Under the pieces are notes generated by a model that searched no databases, was not told where the DNA came from, and saw only the letters and a list, made by a program, of their open reading frames with translations. Of a stretch of 42,365 nt of DNA, positions 26,372 to 33,842 are shown one piece after another. Position 1 is the stretch's first letter. Every line of letters begins with the position of its first letter. The stretch is from contig JAFGYB010000059.1 of NCBI GenBank assembly GCA_016936355.1, positions 1-42,365 of the forward strand, written 5' to 3'. Source of the stretch: Bacteroidales bacterium. GTDB lineage: Bacteria > Bacteroidota > Bacteroidia > Bacteroidales > F082. The position numbers were made by a program, and so were the translations under genes.

Positions 26372-28405
26372 CTAGTTTCCTGGGGTATAGACCCAAACCT
26401 CATCACTATTTGAGCCATAATAGACTTCTCTGTAAAAAAAGTATGCCTTGTTACCAATACCAACGGAAACAGGGGAATTAAAAACAGGTAACATTCCGGT
26501 TGAAACCGTAGACCATGAATCATTTTGGCTGTTGTACGAACAAAAAACGGATGAAATTGTTTTGGCATACATAACACCGTTTAAAACAAATGCTGAAGGA
26601 AGACGATTGTTCCCCTCCCATCTTGTATATGGGAAAATCGCTATCGCATTCCATTGATCGGTTTTAGGATCATAACAATACCATCTTCCAAAATCTGGCA
26701 AGGTTCCAACACCAAGCCCAAGATATACTTTATCACCAACAACAGCATATGTTCCATACGAAATTCCTGGCCAACTAGGATTGGTACTCAAAAGATCACT
26801 CACTCTTAACCATGTATCTGTCGCAACATTGTATTTCCAAAAGTCAGCATGATTAACCATGGTTCCCAGTGAATCATACGCTCCTCCACCCAGATATCCA
26901 TTTCCGTCTACTGTAAATCCAAATCCACCCGCTCTGGGACTACCCGAAAAATCATTCAGCCTACGCCAGGTATTCAATGAAATGTCATACTGCCAGAAAT
27001 CTTTCAAATAGGTAGAATCGGAAAGCCCTGTCCCAAAATAGATGGTTCCATTCTCAACAAATCCTTTTCCCCCTGTTCTTATCTTTCCCGGGAAATTTGC
27101 TAATCTTTTGAAAGTATCAGTTGCGGGATCATACTCCCAAAAACCAATGTTGTTGTTTATTCCTAAATAAATCTTTCCATTTACTTCCTCATAAAAAGCA
27201 CCGGTGAAATTCACCGGGGAATTTTTTAGTCTAAACCATGTGTCGTTGAGATGAAGGGTTCCATTATATTCGGCACTCTGATCATTAACTTTAACTTCGA
27301 TCTTTACATCTCTTGATGGATAATATCCCTCATTTTGATAAGGAATATAAACTGTCAATGTACTATCTGTTTGTGAACCCCAGTATATGTTTGCCTTCAT
27401 ACCCCCAATAAATACTGAATTATTTAGACCGGCCGGACTAAAGTTTTTACCCTTAATGATTAGTTTACCTCCTGTCGAGGCACTTTTCGGAGAAATATCA
27501 GTAATAAGAGGTCGTGAAATCCGGAACGTGTCTTCAGACTGACAGAATAAATTATTCATGAATACTTTCACAACATATTTACTTTTTTTAAGGTCATTTG
27601 GAACCAAAACATCTATACTCTTTTGATTTTTTATTTGGGATACAACCTTTATATTATCAAAGTAAACCTTTACCGACGAAGGATTGGCCGTAAAGTTGTC
27701 GCCACGAATTAAAATCCGTGATCCAAAAGTAGCAGTATCCGGATCCAGGCTTCTGATGACAGGTGGGATCAGATTAAAATGATTAGCTGCAGTGGCTTGT
27801 TTATTATATATTGAAACATTAACCGGAGCAGACTGAACAGCAAGAATGTCAGGGATAAGGACTACCAAAGTATCCTGGCTCGCACTGAGAATCTTAGCTC
27901 TCTCCGTTCCAATCCTTACAATATTGTTTTCCTTCCGGTAGCTGAAATTCTCCCCCGTAATTGTAAGTCTATCCCCCAGATTTCCTGATTGAGGTGAAAT
28001 TCCGGATATCTTTGGTGCACCGCTTCCGAGACTTACAAAGGTTATATCTTTTCCGTAAACAACAAGTTTTTTTTCCTGAACAAAAGCTCTGGCATAATAT
28101 TTCATCCCGGCTATTAATGCCGTTGAGATATGTTGCTGAATAATTTCAGATTCGGGGCTTTTCCCAATCACATATTTTTCAGAGTTTCCGATCGTCGGAT
28201 TGGGCAATGTATCCCATACAAAACCATAAGCTTTGATTTGATCCAACCTTATATTGGCTAACCGCGCATTAAAGTCAACCCCCTGAGGGGTAATATTCGA
28301 TACCTGACCTGTATAAATCAATGGAAAATCAAATCCGCTTTCTTTATGACAAGCTGCGATCAGGAAAAAAGAAACCAGAATCAAACCGTAAATTTTCTTC
28401 ATCAT
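26372..28405 (-). CDS. Surface lipoprotein with IPT/TIG domains and a Kelch propeller
   Basis: A 677-residue lipoprotein: signal MMKKIYGLILVSFFLIAAC with lipobox IAAC and Cys19. Domains in order are an Fn3-like segment (about 25-125; QIKAYGFVWDTLP, GMKYYARAFVQEK), three IPT/TIG immunoglobulin-like domains (from about 129, 212 and 297; each starts with an ISP/LDP-type strand and has ITGENFS-like turns), and a Kelch beta-propeller (about 389-677; repeats such as DFWQYDISLNTWRRLNDFSG). Parts of the gene are markedly A/T-rich. It heads the operon with the barrel and WD40 genes. A surface binding role is inferred from the domains; the ligand is unknown. Confidence 0.86.
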   Translation of the reverse strand: MMKKIYGLILVSFFLIAACHKESGFDFPLIYTGQVSNITPQGVDFNARLANIRLDQIKAYGFVWDTLPNPTIGNSEKYVIGKSPESEIIQQHISTALIAGMKYYARAFVQEKKLVVYGKDITFVSLGSGAPKISGISPQSGNLGDRLTITGENFSYRKENNIVRIGTERAKILSASQDTLVVLIPDILAVQSAPVNVSIYNKQATAANHFNLIPPVIRSLDPDTATFGSRILIRGDNFTANPSSVKVYFDNIKVVSQIKNQKSIDVLVPNDLKKSKYVVKVFMNNLFCQSEDTFRISRPLITDISPKSASTGGKLIIKGKNFSPAGLNNSVFIGGMKANIYWGSQTDSTLTVYIPYQNEGYYPSRDVKIEVKVNDQSAEYNGTLHLNDTWFRLKNSPVNFTGAFYEEVNGKIYLGINNNIGFWEYDPATDTFKRLANFPGKIRTGGKGFVENGTIYFGTGLSDSTYLKDFWQYDISLNTWRRLNDFSGSPRAGGFGFTVDGNGYLGGGAYDSLGTMVNHADFWKYNVATDTWLRVSDLLSTNPSWPGISYGTYAVVGDKVYLGLGVGTLPDFGRWYCYDPKTDQWNAIAIFPYTRWEGNNRLPSAFVLNGVMYAKTISSVFCSYNSQNDSWSTVSTGMLPVFNSPVSVGIGNKAYFFYREVYYGSNSDEVWVYTPGN

Positions 28406-28568
28406 TTCAGATGCATTTCGTTACAATTCAGAAAACCTCATATTCAAAATGGCAGCAAGGTTCTTTACATAAACCTCCGAAAAAAAGAGTAAGACTTAAA
28501 GGATCAGGTTTTCAAAATTTTTGGTAAAATTAAACAGATAAATTCAGAATCCAAAAAAATGTTAATTA

Positions 28569-28582
28569 TTTGTATGTACAAA
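28569..28582. promoter_or_regulatory. Operator-like palindrome ahead of marR
   Basis: TTTGTA-TG-TACAAA is a perfect 6-2-6 inverted repeat. The 15 bases TTGTATGTACAAACA (28570-28584) recur identically ahead of the next gene (29057-29071). It covers the -33 element of the marR promoter, so bound repressor would block it. The likely binder is the adjacent MarR protein. Confidence 0.7.
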
Positions 28583-28601
28583 CATATTTAAGTTAATTTT
28601 G
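28569..28601 (+). promoter_or_regulatory. marR promoter (-33 TTTG, -7 TAATTTTG)
   Basis: TTTG (28569-28572) and TAATTTTG (28594-28601) are 21 bases apart, a full match to the Bacteroidota consensus. The -7 box ends only 8 bases before the ATG at 28610, so the leader is a few bases at most. The palindromic operator overlaps the -33 element. Confidence 0.65.
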
Positions 28602-28609
28602 CCGGTGCA

Positions 28610-29038
28610 ATGAAAGAATGTGATCTGAAATACAAAAGTTGTCTTTTTTACTCTGCGAATGCATTAGCGAGAGTAATGACAAAGCTGGCGGAAGATGAGT
28701 TTTCCAAAACCGGACTGGCACCCACCTATGCTTTTGTTCTGATGGCAGTAAATTCCTACCCAGGAATACAACCCAAAGAATTGAGTGAACACCTGCAGCT
28801 CACTCCATCCACCGTTACACGGCTGGTGGAAAAGATGGAATTCAAGGGATTTGTGAATAGAAAAATATCGGGAAGGCATACGGAAATCTTTCCCACTCCC
28901 AAAAGTTTGGAAATCAATGAACAAATCAAATCTGCCTGGGGTGAATTGAACAAAAGATACAGCAGCCTGATTGGTGAAGCCGATGGCAGGGATCTCACAG
29001 AAAAAATCAATCAGGCTATTGAGAAAATTATTGAATAA
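28610..29038 (+). CDS. MarR family transcriptional regulator
   Basis: A 142-residue winged-helix regulator of the MarR/OhrR type. DNA-binding part: GIQPKELSEHLQLTPSTVTR (recognition helix), LVEKMEFKGFVNRK and wing ISGRHTEIF. Near the N-terminus, Cys11 in KYKSCLFYSANALARVM falls where OhrR has its peroxide-sensing cysteine (LCFxLYA...), and Cys4 is nearby, so redox or electrophile sensing is plausible. An operator-like palindrome overlaps its own promoter and an identical 15-mer precedes the next gene, indicating autoregulation and control of the two oxidoreductases that follow. The effector is unknown. Confidence 0.9.
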   Translation: MKECDLKYKSCLFYSANALARVMTKLAEDEFSKTGLAPTYAFVLMAVNSYPGIQPKELSEHLQLTPSTVTRLVEKMEFKGFVNRKISGRHTEIFPTPKSLEINEQIKSAWGELNKRYSSLIGEADGRDLTEKINQAIEKIIE

Positions 29039-29056
29039 AAATTTTATTTGATCTAA

Positions 29057-29071
29057 TTGTATGTACAAACA
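29057..29071. promoter_or_regulatory. Second copy of the MarR operator-like site
   Basis: TTGTATGTACAAACA, identical over 15 bases to the site ahead of marR, with inverted arms TTGTA and TACAA around TG. It lies 12 bases before the ATG of the NAD(P)-binding oxidoreductase. I see no clean TAnnTTTG box in this gap, so the promoter position is uncertain. Confidence 0.65.
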
Positions 29072-29083
29072 ATTTAAATCATT

Positions 29084-29728
29084 ATGAAGAAGATTGGAAT
29101 AATAGGATCTGGAACCGTGGCCCAATCGCTGGCCAAAGGTTTCTTGAAAAACGGATATCAGGTAGTGATGGGTACACGTACAGCAGAGAAACTTCAGGAG
29201 TTTAAAAATACAGAAGCAAATGCTGTTGGAATTGGAGGGTTTGATGAGGCTGCTTCCTTCGGCGAAATCGTTGTTCTGGCTGTAAAAGGAACAGCCGCTA
29301 AAGAAGCACTGCAACTGGCCGGGGCAACCAATCTGGCCGAAAAAACCATCCTTGATGCCACCAACCCCATTGCCGACCAGGCACCAGAAAGTGGAGTATT
29401 GCATTTCTTTACCACACTGGACAGCTCATTAATGGAGCAATTACAGCAAGCATTCCCGGAGGCCCATTTTGTGAAAGCATTCAACAGTGTGGGAAGTGCA
29501 TTCATGGTGGATCCCTCATTCGAAAGTAAGCCCACCATGTTTATCTGTGGAAATAACGAAAATGCAAAAAAGGAAGTCGGTCACATTGTTGAGCTTTTTG
29601 GCTGGGAAGTTTCCGATATGGGCAGTGTGGAAGCAGCCCGTGCTATAGAACCGCTCTGCATTCTCTGGTGCATCCCCGGATTGAAAGACAACAGTTGGAC
29701 CCATGCATTCAAGCTTTTAAAACTTTAA
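29084..29728 (+). CDS. NAD(P)-binding oxidoreductase, F420-dependent NADP reductase-like
   Basis: A 214-residue single Rossmann protein of the NADP oxidoreductase/coenzyme F420-dependent superfamily. The dinucleotide loop is IGIIGSGTVAQSLAKGF, and the second strand ends VVMGTRTAEK, where TR favours the NADP phosphate. Later marks are VVLAVKGTAAKEAL, ILDATNPIAD and HFVKAFNSVGS. Bacteroidota generally lack F420, so another flavin or carbonyl substrate is likely. It lies between marR and the Old Yellow Enzyme gene, 27 bases ahead of the latter, under an operator-like site, so it probably belongs to the same stress response. Confidence 0.8.
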   Translation: MKKIGIIGSGTVAQSLAKGFLKNGYQVVMGTRTAEKLQEFKNTEANAVGIGGFDEAASFGEIVVLAVKGTAAKEALQLAGATNLAEKTILDATNPIADQAPESGVLHFFTTLDSSLMEQLQQAFPEAHFVKAFNSVGSAFMVDPSFESKPTMFICGNNENAKKEVGHIVELFGWEVSDMGSVEAARAIEPLCILWCIPGLKDNSWTHAFKLLKL

Positions 29729-29755
29729 TTATTAATAAATTATTCAAATCAAACA

Positions 29756-30832
29756 ATGACACTATTCAGTAAATACAAATTGGGAAATATAGAGTTGAAT
29801 AACAGGATTGTTATGGCCCCCATGACCCGCTCGAGAGCGATCGGAAATATTCCCAACGACCTGATGGCAACCTATTATGCACAACGGGCCACCGCCGGAC
29901 TGCTTATTTCCGAAGGCGTTTCCCCATCACCCAATGGATTGGGATATTCACGAATCCCCGGTATCTTCAGTCAGGAACAGGTGTCAGGCTGGAAAAAAGT
30001 AACGGAAGCCGTGCACGAAAAAGGGGGTAAGATCTTTATTCAGTTAATGCATACCGGACGGGTCGGACATCCCAATAACCTGCCTGAAGGAGCAGAAATT
30101 TTGGGTCCTTCATCCATTGGTTTAACCGGTCAGATGTATACTGATCAGGAAGGGATGCAATCTTTTCCGGTTCCCAGAGAAATGACACCGGAAGATATTG
30201 AGCATGCCCAACAGGAATACGTTCAGGCATCTGTCAATGCCATTGAAGCCGGTTTCGACGGTGTGGAACTGCACGGCGCCAACGGTTACCTCATCTGCCA
30301 GTTTCTGAACACTGCCTCCAACCAAAGAAACGACCAGTATGGCGGATCGGCAGACAACCGGAATCGTTTTGCGCTGGAAACTGCCAAAAGAGTGGTGGAT
30401 GCCATTGGCGCAGAAAGAACTGCCATCCGTATTTCACCTTACGGTGTTTCCAATGAGATGGATATTTTTGATGGGATGGAAGATCAGTATGAACAACTGG
30501 TAATGGGATTCCATGACTTAAACCTGGCGTATGTTCATATTGTTGATCATTCTTCAATGGGGGCTCCTGAAGTTCCGGAAAGAATGAAAGCAAAGATCAG
30601 GAAGGCTTTCAAAAACACGTTGATTATCAGTGGAGGTTATAATAAAGAAAAGGCTGAAGATGACTTACAATCCGGAAAAGGTGATTTGGTTGCTTTTGGT
30701 AAACCGTTTATCTCAAATCCTGATCTGGTTTTACGGATGGAAAAAGATCTGCCGCTGACTCCTTTCAACACCGAAACTTTTTATACACCCGGCGAAAAAG
30801 GATACACCGATTATCCGTTTGCTGCAAGATAA
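29756..30832 (+). CDS. Alkene reductase of the Old Yellow Enzyme family
   Basis: FMN enzyme of 358 residues that reduces activated C=C bonds and often nitro compounds with NADPH. It begins LFSKYKLGNIELNNRIVMAP and has MTRSRA, the substrate-binding His-Asn pair in VELHGANGYLICQFLN, the QYGGSADNRNRF stretch and the late phosphate-binding LVAFGKPFISNPDL. The layout matches NemA-type classical enzymes. It is the last gene of the MarR-led unit; NemA of E. coli is likewise controlled by an electrophile-sensing regulator (NemR), though from a different family. A strong terminator follows. Confidence 0.93.
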   Translation: MTLFSKYKLGNIELNNRIVMAPMTRSRAIGNIPNDLMATYYAQRATAGLLISEGVSPSPNGLGYSRIPGIFSQEQVSGWKKVTEAVHEKGGKIFIQLMHTGRVGHPNNLPEGAEILGPSSIGLTGQMYTDQEGMQSFPVPREMTPEDIEHAQQEYVQASVNAIEAGFDGVELHGANGYLICQFLNTASNQRNDQYGGSADNRNRFALETAKRVVDAIGAERTAIRISPYGVSNEMDIFDGMEDQYEQLVMGFHDLNLAYVHIVDHSSMGAPEVPERMKAKIRKAFKNTLIISGGYNKEKAEDDLQSGKGDLVAFGKPFISNPDLVLRMEKDLPLTPFNTETFYTPGEKGYTDYPFAAR

Positions 30833-30865
30833 CAGATGAAAAACTAATTTTTCCTGTTTCATATT

Positions 30866-30901
30866 AAAAAGACCCGGTTGAAGTATCAGCCGGGTCTTTT
30901 T
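30866..30901. terminator. Bidirectional terminator between the alkene reductase and prfC
   Basis: Long inverted repeat: AAAAAGACCCGG (30866-30877) pairs with CCGGGTCTTTTT (30890-30901), and the stem extends inward through TTG/CAG (one T-G wobble) to a six-base loop. A tracts before and T tracts after make it work in both directions, serving the convergent genes that end at 30832 and 30915. Confidence 0.93.
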
Positions 30902-30914
30902 TTAAATCATCACT

Positions 30915-32507
30915 CTACTTTTCCTCTTCAAATTCGGAAGTAAAATAAAAACGGATGTCGGCGTATTTTTCCTGAGCCATCTGAAGGGAAAAGGGAGAGT
31001 CAGCCAGAAAAACTTCACGACCTTCTTTATCCAGGGCAATCTGGCTGGCTTTCCGCAACCGGAAATCTTCCAGCTGTGCCTTATTCTTACTGGTAAACCA
31101 GGCGGTTTTATACAAAGTAATGGGATCATAACGGCATTTGGCATTGTATTCGTGTTCCAGCCTGTACTGGATCACTTCAAACTGCAAAGCGCCCACCGTT
31201 CCGATAATCTTTCGTCCGCTGTGTTTACCGGTAAACAGCTGAGCCACCCCTTCGTCCATGAGCTGATCTATGCCTTTAGCCAATTGCTTGGCCCGCATGG
31301 GGTCGGCATTCACAACATAACGGAACAATTCCGGTGAAAAACTGGGAATCCCTTTTATATTAAGCATTTCACCTTCGGTTAGCGTATCTCCGATTTTGAA
31401 GTTTCCTGTATCATGCAAGCCTACAATATCACCGGGATAAACCTCATCCACGATGGATTTCTTTTGTGCCATAAATGCCGTGGGACTGGAAAATTTCAAT
31501 TGCCGGTTTTGCCGGACATGGTAATAATTGGTATTCCTTTTAAAAACACCCGAAACCACCCGAACAAAGGCAATACGATCGCGGTGGTTGGGATCCATAT
31601 TGGCATGGATTTTAAAAACAAAACCCATAAAGTTATCTTCATCAGGCTCCACAAACCGTTCGTCACAACCACGTCCCAAAGGAGTGGGAGCAATCTGCAC
31701 AAATACATCCAGCATTTCTTTCACCCCAAAGGTATTAAGTGCACTTCCGAAGAAAACAGGAGCAATCTCACCATTCAGATAATCGTCCTTCTTAAAATCG
31801 GGATAAACACCGTGAACCAGCTCCAGTTCTTCCCGTAAATTTCCTGCTGCATCTCCCAGATAGGTTTCCAGTTCGGGGTCCGACAAGTCATCAAAATGAA
31901 TGCCTTCTTCCACCGTTTGTCCCGAACCCCGGAACAAATGGAGGTTCTTGTAATAAATATTATAAACGCCTTTAAAATCATTTCCCATGCCCATGGGCCA
32001 GCTTAAAGGAGTAATTTTCAAATCCAGTTTTTGCTCGATTTCATCCAGCAGTTCAAACGTTTCCTTTCCGGGCCGATCGAGTTTGTTGACAAAAACCATG
32101 ATCGGCGTTTTTCGCATGCGGCAAACCTGCACCAGCTTTTCCGTTTGCGGCTCCACCCCTTTGGCTACATCAATCACTACAATCACACTGTCTACAGCAG
32201 TCAGCGTGCGAAAGGTATCTTCTGCAAAATCCTGGTGACCCGGGGTATCCAGAATATTGATCTTGAAATTTTCATACTCAAAACCCATCACGGAAGTGGC
32301 AACAGAAATACCCCGCTGCCGTTCAATTTCCATCCAGTCGGAAGTGGCTGTTTTTTTGATCTTATTGGATTTCACCGCCCCGGCCACCTGAATAGCCCCC
32401 CCGAACAACAACAGTTTTTCGGTCAGGGTAGTTTTCCCGGCATCCGGGTGACTGACAATAGCAAAAGTCCTTCTGCGTTTTATTTCTTTGGAAACGTTTT
32501 GATTCAT
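30915..32507 (-). CDS. prfC: Peptide chain release factor 3
   Basis: Translational GTPase that recycles release factors RF1 and RF2 from the ribosome. The 530 residues match the RF3 length. The P-loop is SHPDAGKTTLTEKLL, switch I includes SDWMEIERQRGISVATSV, G3 is ILDTPGHQDF and G4 is VFVNKLDR. The C-terminal domain has the RF3-specific GALQFEVIQYRLEHEYN. It is downstream of the arginase-like gene but has its own TAnnTTTG box 17 bases ahead of the start, and it ends at a bidirectional terminator. Confidence 0.97.
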   Translation of the reverse strand: MNQNVSKEIKRRRTFAIVSHPDAGKTTLTEKLLLFGGAIQVAGAVKSNKIKKTATSDWMEIERQRGISVATSVMGFEYENFKINILDTPGHQDFAEDTFRTLTAVDSVIVVIDVAKGVEPQTEKLVQVCRMRKTPIMVFVNKLDRPGKETFELLDEIEQKLDLKITPLSWPMGMGNDFKGVYNIYYKNLHLFRGSGQTVEEGIHFDDLSDPELETYLGDAAGNLREELELVHGVYPDFKKDDYLNGEIAPVFFGSALNTFGVKEMLDVFVQIAPTPLGRGCDERFVEPDEDNFMGFVFKIHANMDPNHRDRIAFVRVVSGVFKRNTNYYHVRQNRQLKFSSPTAFMAQKKSIVDEVYPGDIVGLHDTGNFKIGDTLTEGEMLNIKGIPSFSPELFRYVVNADPMRAKQLAKGIDQLMDEGVAQLFTGKHSGRKIIGTVGALQFEVIQYRLEHEYNAKCRYDPITLYKTAWFTSKNKAQLEDFRLRKASQIALDKEGREVFLADSPFSLQMAQEKYADIRFYFTSEFEEEK

Positions 32508-32524
32508 GGAATAAAAATTGAGTG

Positions 32525-32532
32525 CAAAAGTA
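32525..32532 (-). promoter_or_regulatory. Promoter -7 box for prfC
   Basis: The minus strand reads TACTTTTG, a perfect TAnnTTTG ending 17 bases before the prfC ATG. CTTG, one base off the -33 TTTG, lies 19 bases further upstream (32552-32555). Confidence 0.5.
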
Positions 32533-32593
32533 GGAAATTACTGCTTATGCTCAAGATGAAGCCTTCAAATCAGGGAAGAAGAAAATATTGAAT

Positions 32594-33763
32594 TTACATC
32601 AGCTTTTGCTGATTTTGCCACCAACGATCAGGGATTTCCTTTTGAAGAGCCGTTTTGTAATCCTCGTAAGAACAGGGAATAAATTGTGGGCGTACCAGTT
32701 GATTGTCCGTAACATTTTTCACGGGTAGTTCCAGCCACCAGCGGTCGGTTTTCTTACTCTTCAGAAATACCAATTCTTCATCATACTCTTCTACCAGGAC
32801 ACGAAAGATGGAGAAATCCTTTTTGTTCTCACCGGGAAAATCCTGTTTTCTGTTGGAAAATCCATCCAAAAAATACCAGATCATCTGGGCCACTAGTTGA
32901 GCCGTTTGCTCCCGGATATCAAAACGGGGATTGTATTCATAAAAACCCACACAACCCAGTTGATCACTCATCCCGGCATACCGGCAAATCTGACAAGCTT
33001 CTTCGCCGGCAAGGCCGTTGGGACCGGCATAATAATTTCCCGGTGCATCGGCAGCACGAATGGCCGACACATCAATCGACAGGATATCGGCATTCCGAAC
33101 CATGGGTTCTGTTTCTTCCAGATTGGCCCGAACATTTCCCAGTCGGTTGATATCAAAATACAGGTTCCGCATCAGAATAAGTGCATCCTGATTTACAAAA
33201 TAAGACTGATAACCAATGTTGGTGAAATTGAATAGAAAATTGGGCTGATGCAAAATAATCCGGCTCACATAAGAACGGGAATTCAGCTCATCGTCTTCAT
33301 GTCCCAGGTCAAAAACAGGATCCATAGAAGCTATGTTTACCACTCTTCCTGTATTCTCATAGGCCATGTAATTGGCATAGGTCAAATCCTGGCTACCGCC
33401 CAATAGTACGGGAACAATGCCCTTTTTCACCAAAAAAGCCACTACTTCCTTCAAAGCAAAATAGGTGTCTTCTACTTTATTTCCCCTTTTCAGGTTTCCC
33501 AGATCCACCATGTTTATGTAGTTCCAGTGAGGATACAACTGGTATAAATGCTTCCGAACATGATCGGGACCATCGGCACACCCCTTATTTTCAAGTGCTT
33601 TTCGATCCTCATCGACACCAAACAGGGCCACCTTAACCTGTTCCAGATCAGGAAAAGAACCCTCTTCGGAATAAAACTGAACCACCTCACCCAAACGTTT
33701 TTGTTCAGAGGTCGACTCAATAACAGGGGCAGTTACAGGGGAAAAATAAATATCAAGTTCCAT
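32594..33763 (-). CDS. Arginase/formimidoylglutamase-fold protein with degraded metal site
   Basis: A 389-residue ureohydrolase-superfamily protein, the sort often annotated as formimidoylglutamase in Bacteroidota. The fold's three metal motifs are recognisable but altered. GGxH reads GGSQDLTYA (about 121), DAHxD reads MDPVFDLG (about 146) and SxDxDxxDP reads SIDVSAIRAADAP (about 228). Both metal histidines and one aspartate are replaced, so the usual dimanganese hydrolysis is unlikely. A C-terminal extension of about 100 residues (RWWLELPVK) lies beyond the fold. It sits between topA and prfC. No histidine-degradation gene is near, arguing against a Hut role. Confidence 0.8.
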   Translation of the reverse strand: MELDIYFSPVTAPVIESTSEQKRLGEVVQFYSEEGSFPDLEQVKVALFGVDEDRKALENKGCADGPDHVRKHLYQLYPHWNYINMVDLGNLKRGNKVEDTYFALKEVVAFLVKKGIVPVLLGGSQDLTYANYMAYENTGRVVNIASMDPVFDLGHEDDELNSRSYVSRIILHQPNFLFNFTNIGYQSYFVNQDALILMRNLYFDINRLGNVRANLEETEPMVRNADILSIDVSAIRAADAPGNYYAGPNGLAGEEACQICRYAGMSDQLGCVGFYEYNPRFDIREQTAQLVAQMIWYFLDGFSNRKQDFPGENKKDFSIFRVLVEEYDEELVFLKSKKTDRWWLELPVKNVTDNQLVRPQFIPCSYEDYKTALQKEIPDRWWQNQQKLM

Positions 33764-33820
33764 GAATTGCTCTTACTTTCTTCGGACGAAAATAAGAATA
33801 ATCCTGATATAAATCGGGGG

Positions 33821-33842
33821 AAGTTCGGTTTGAACCGGACTT
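33821..33842. other. Inverted repeat at the end of topA
   Basis: Eight-base arms AAGTTCGG and CCGGACTT (one mismatch or G-U pair) with loop TTTGAA straddle the topA stop at 33841. The T run lies on the plus-strand side, whereas the genes here are read on the minus strand, so it is not a standard terminator for topA. Confidence 0.35.

Noticed and set aside
28664..29404. Open frame of 246 codons on the minus strand across marR and the oxidoreductase
   Set aside because: It runs through two confirmed genes and the operator gap, and its translation is cysteine- and phenylalanine-rich without a fold, as expected for an antisense shadow.
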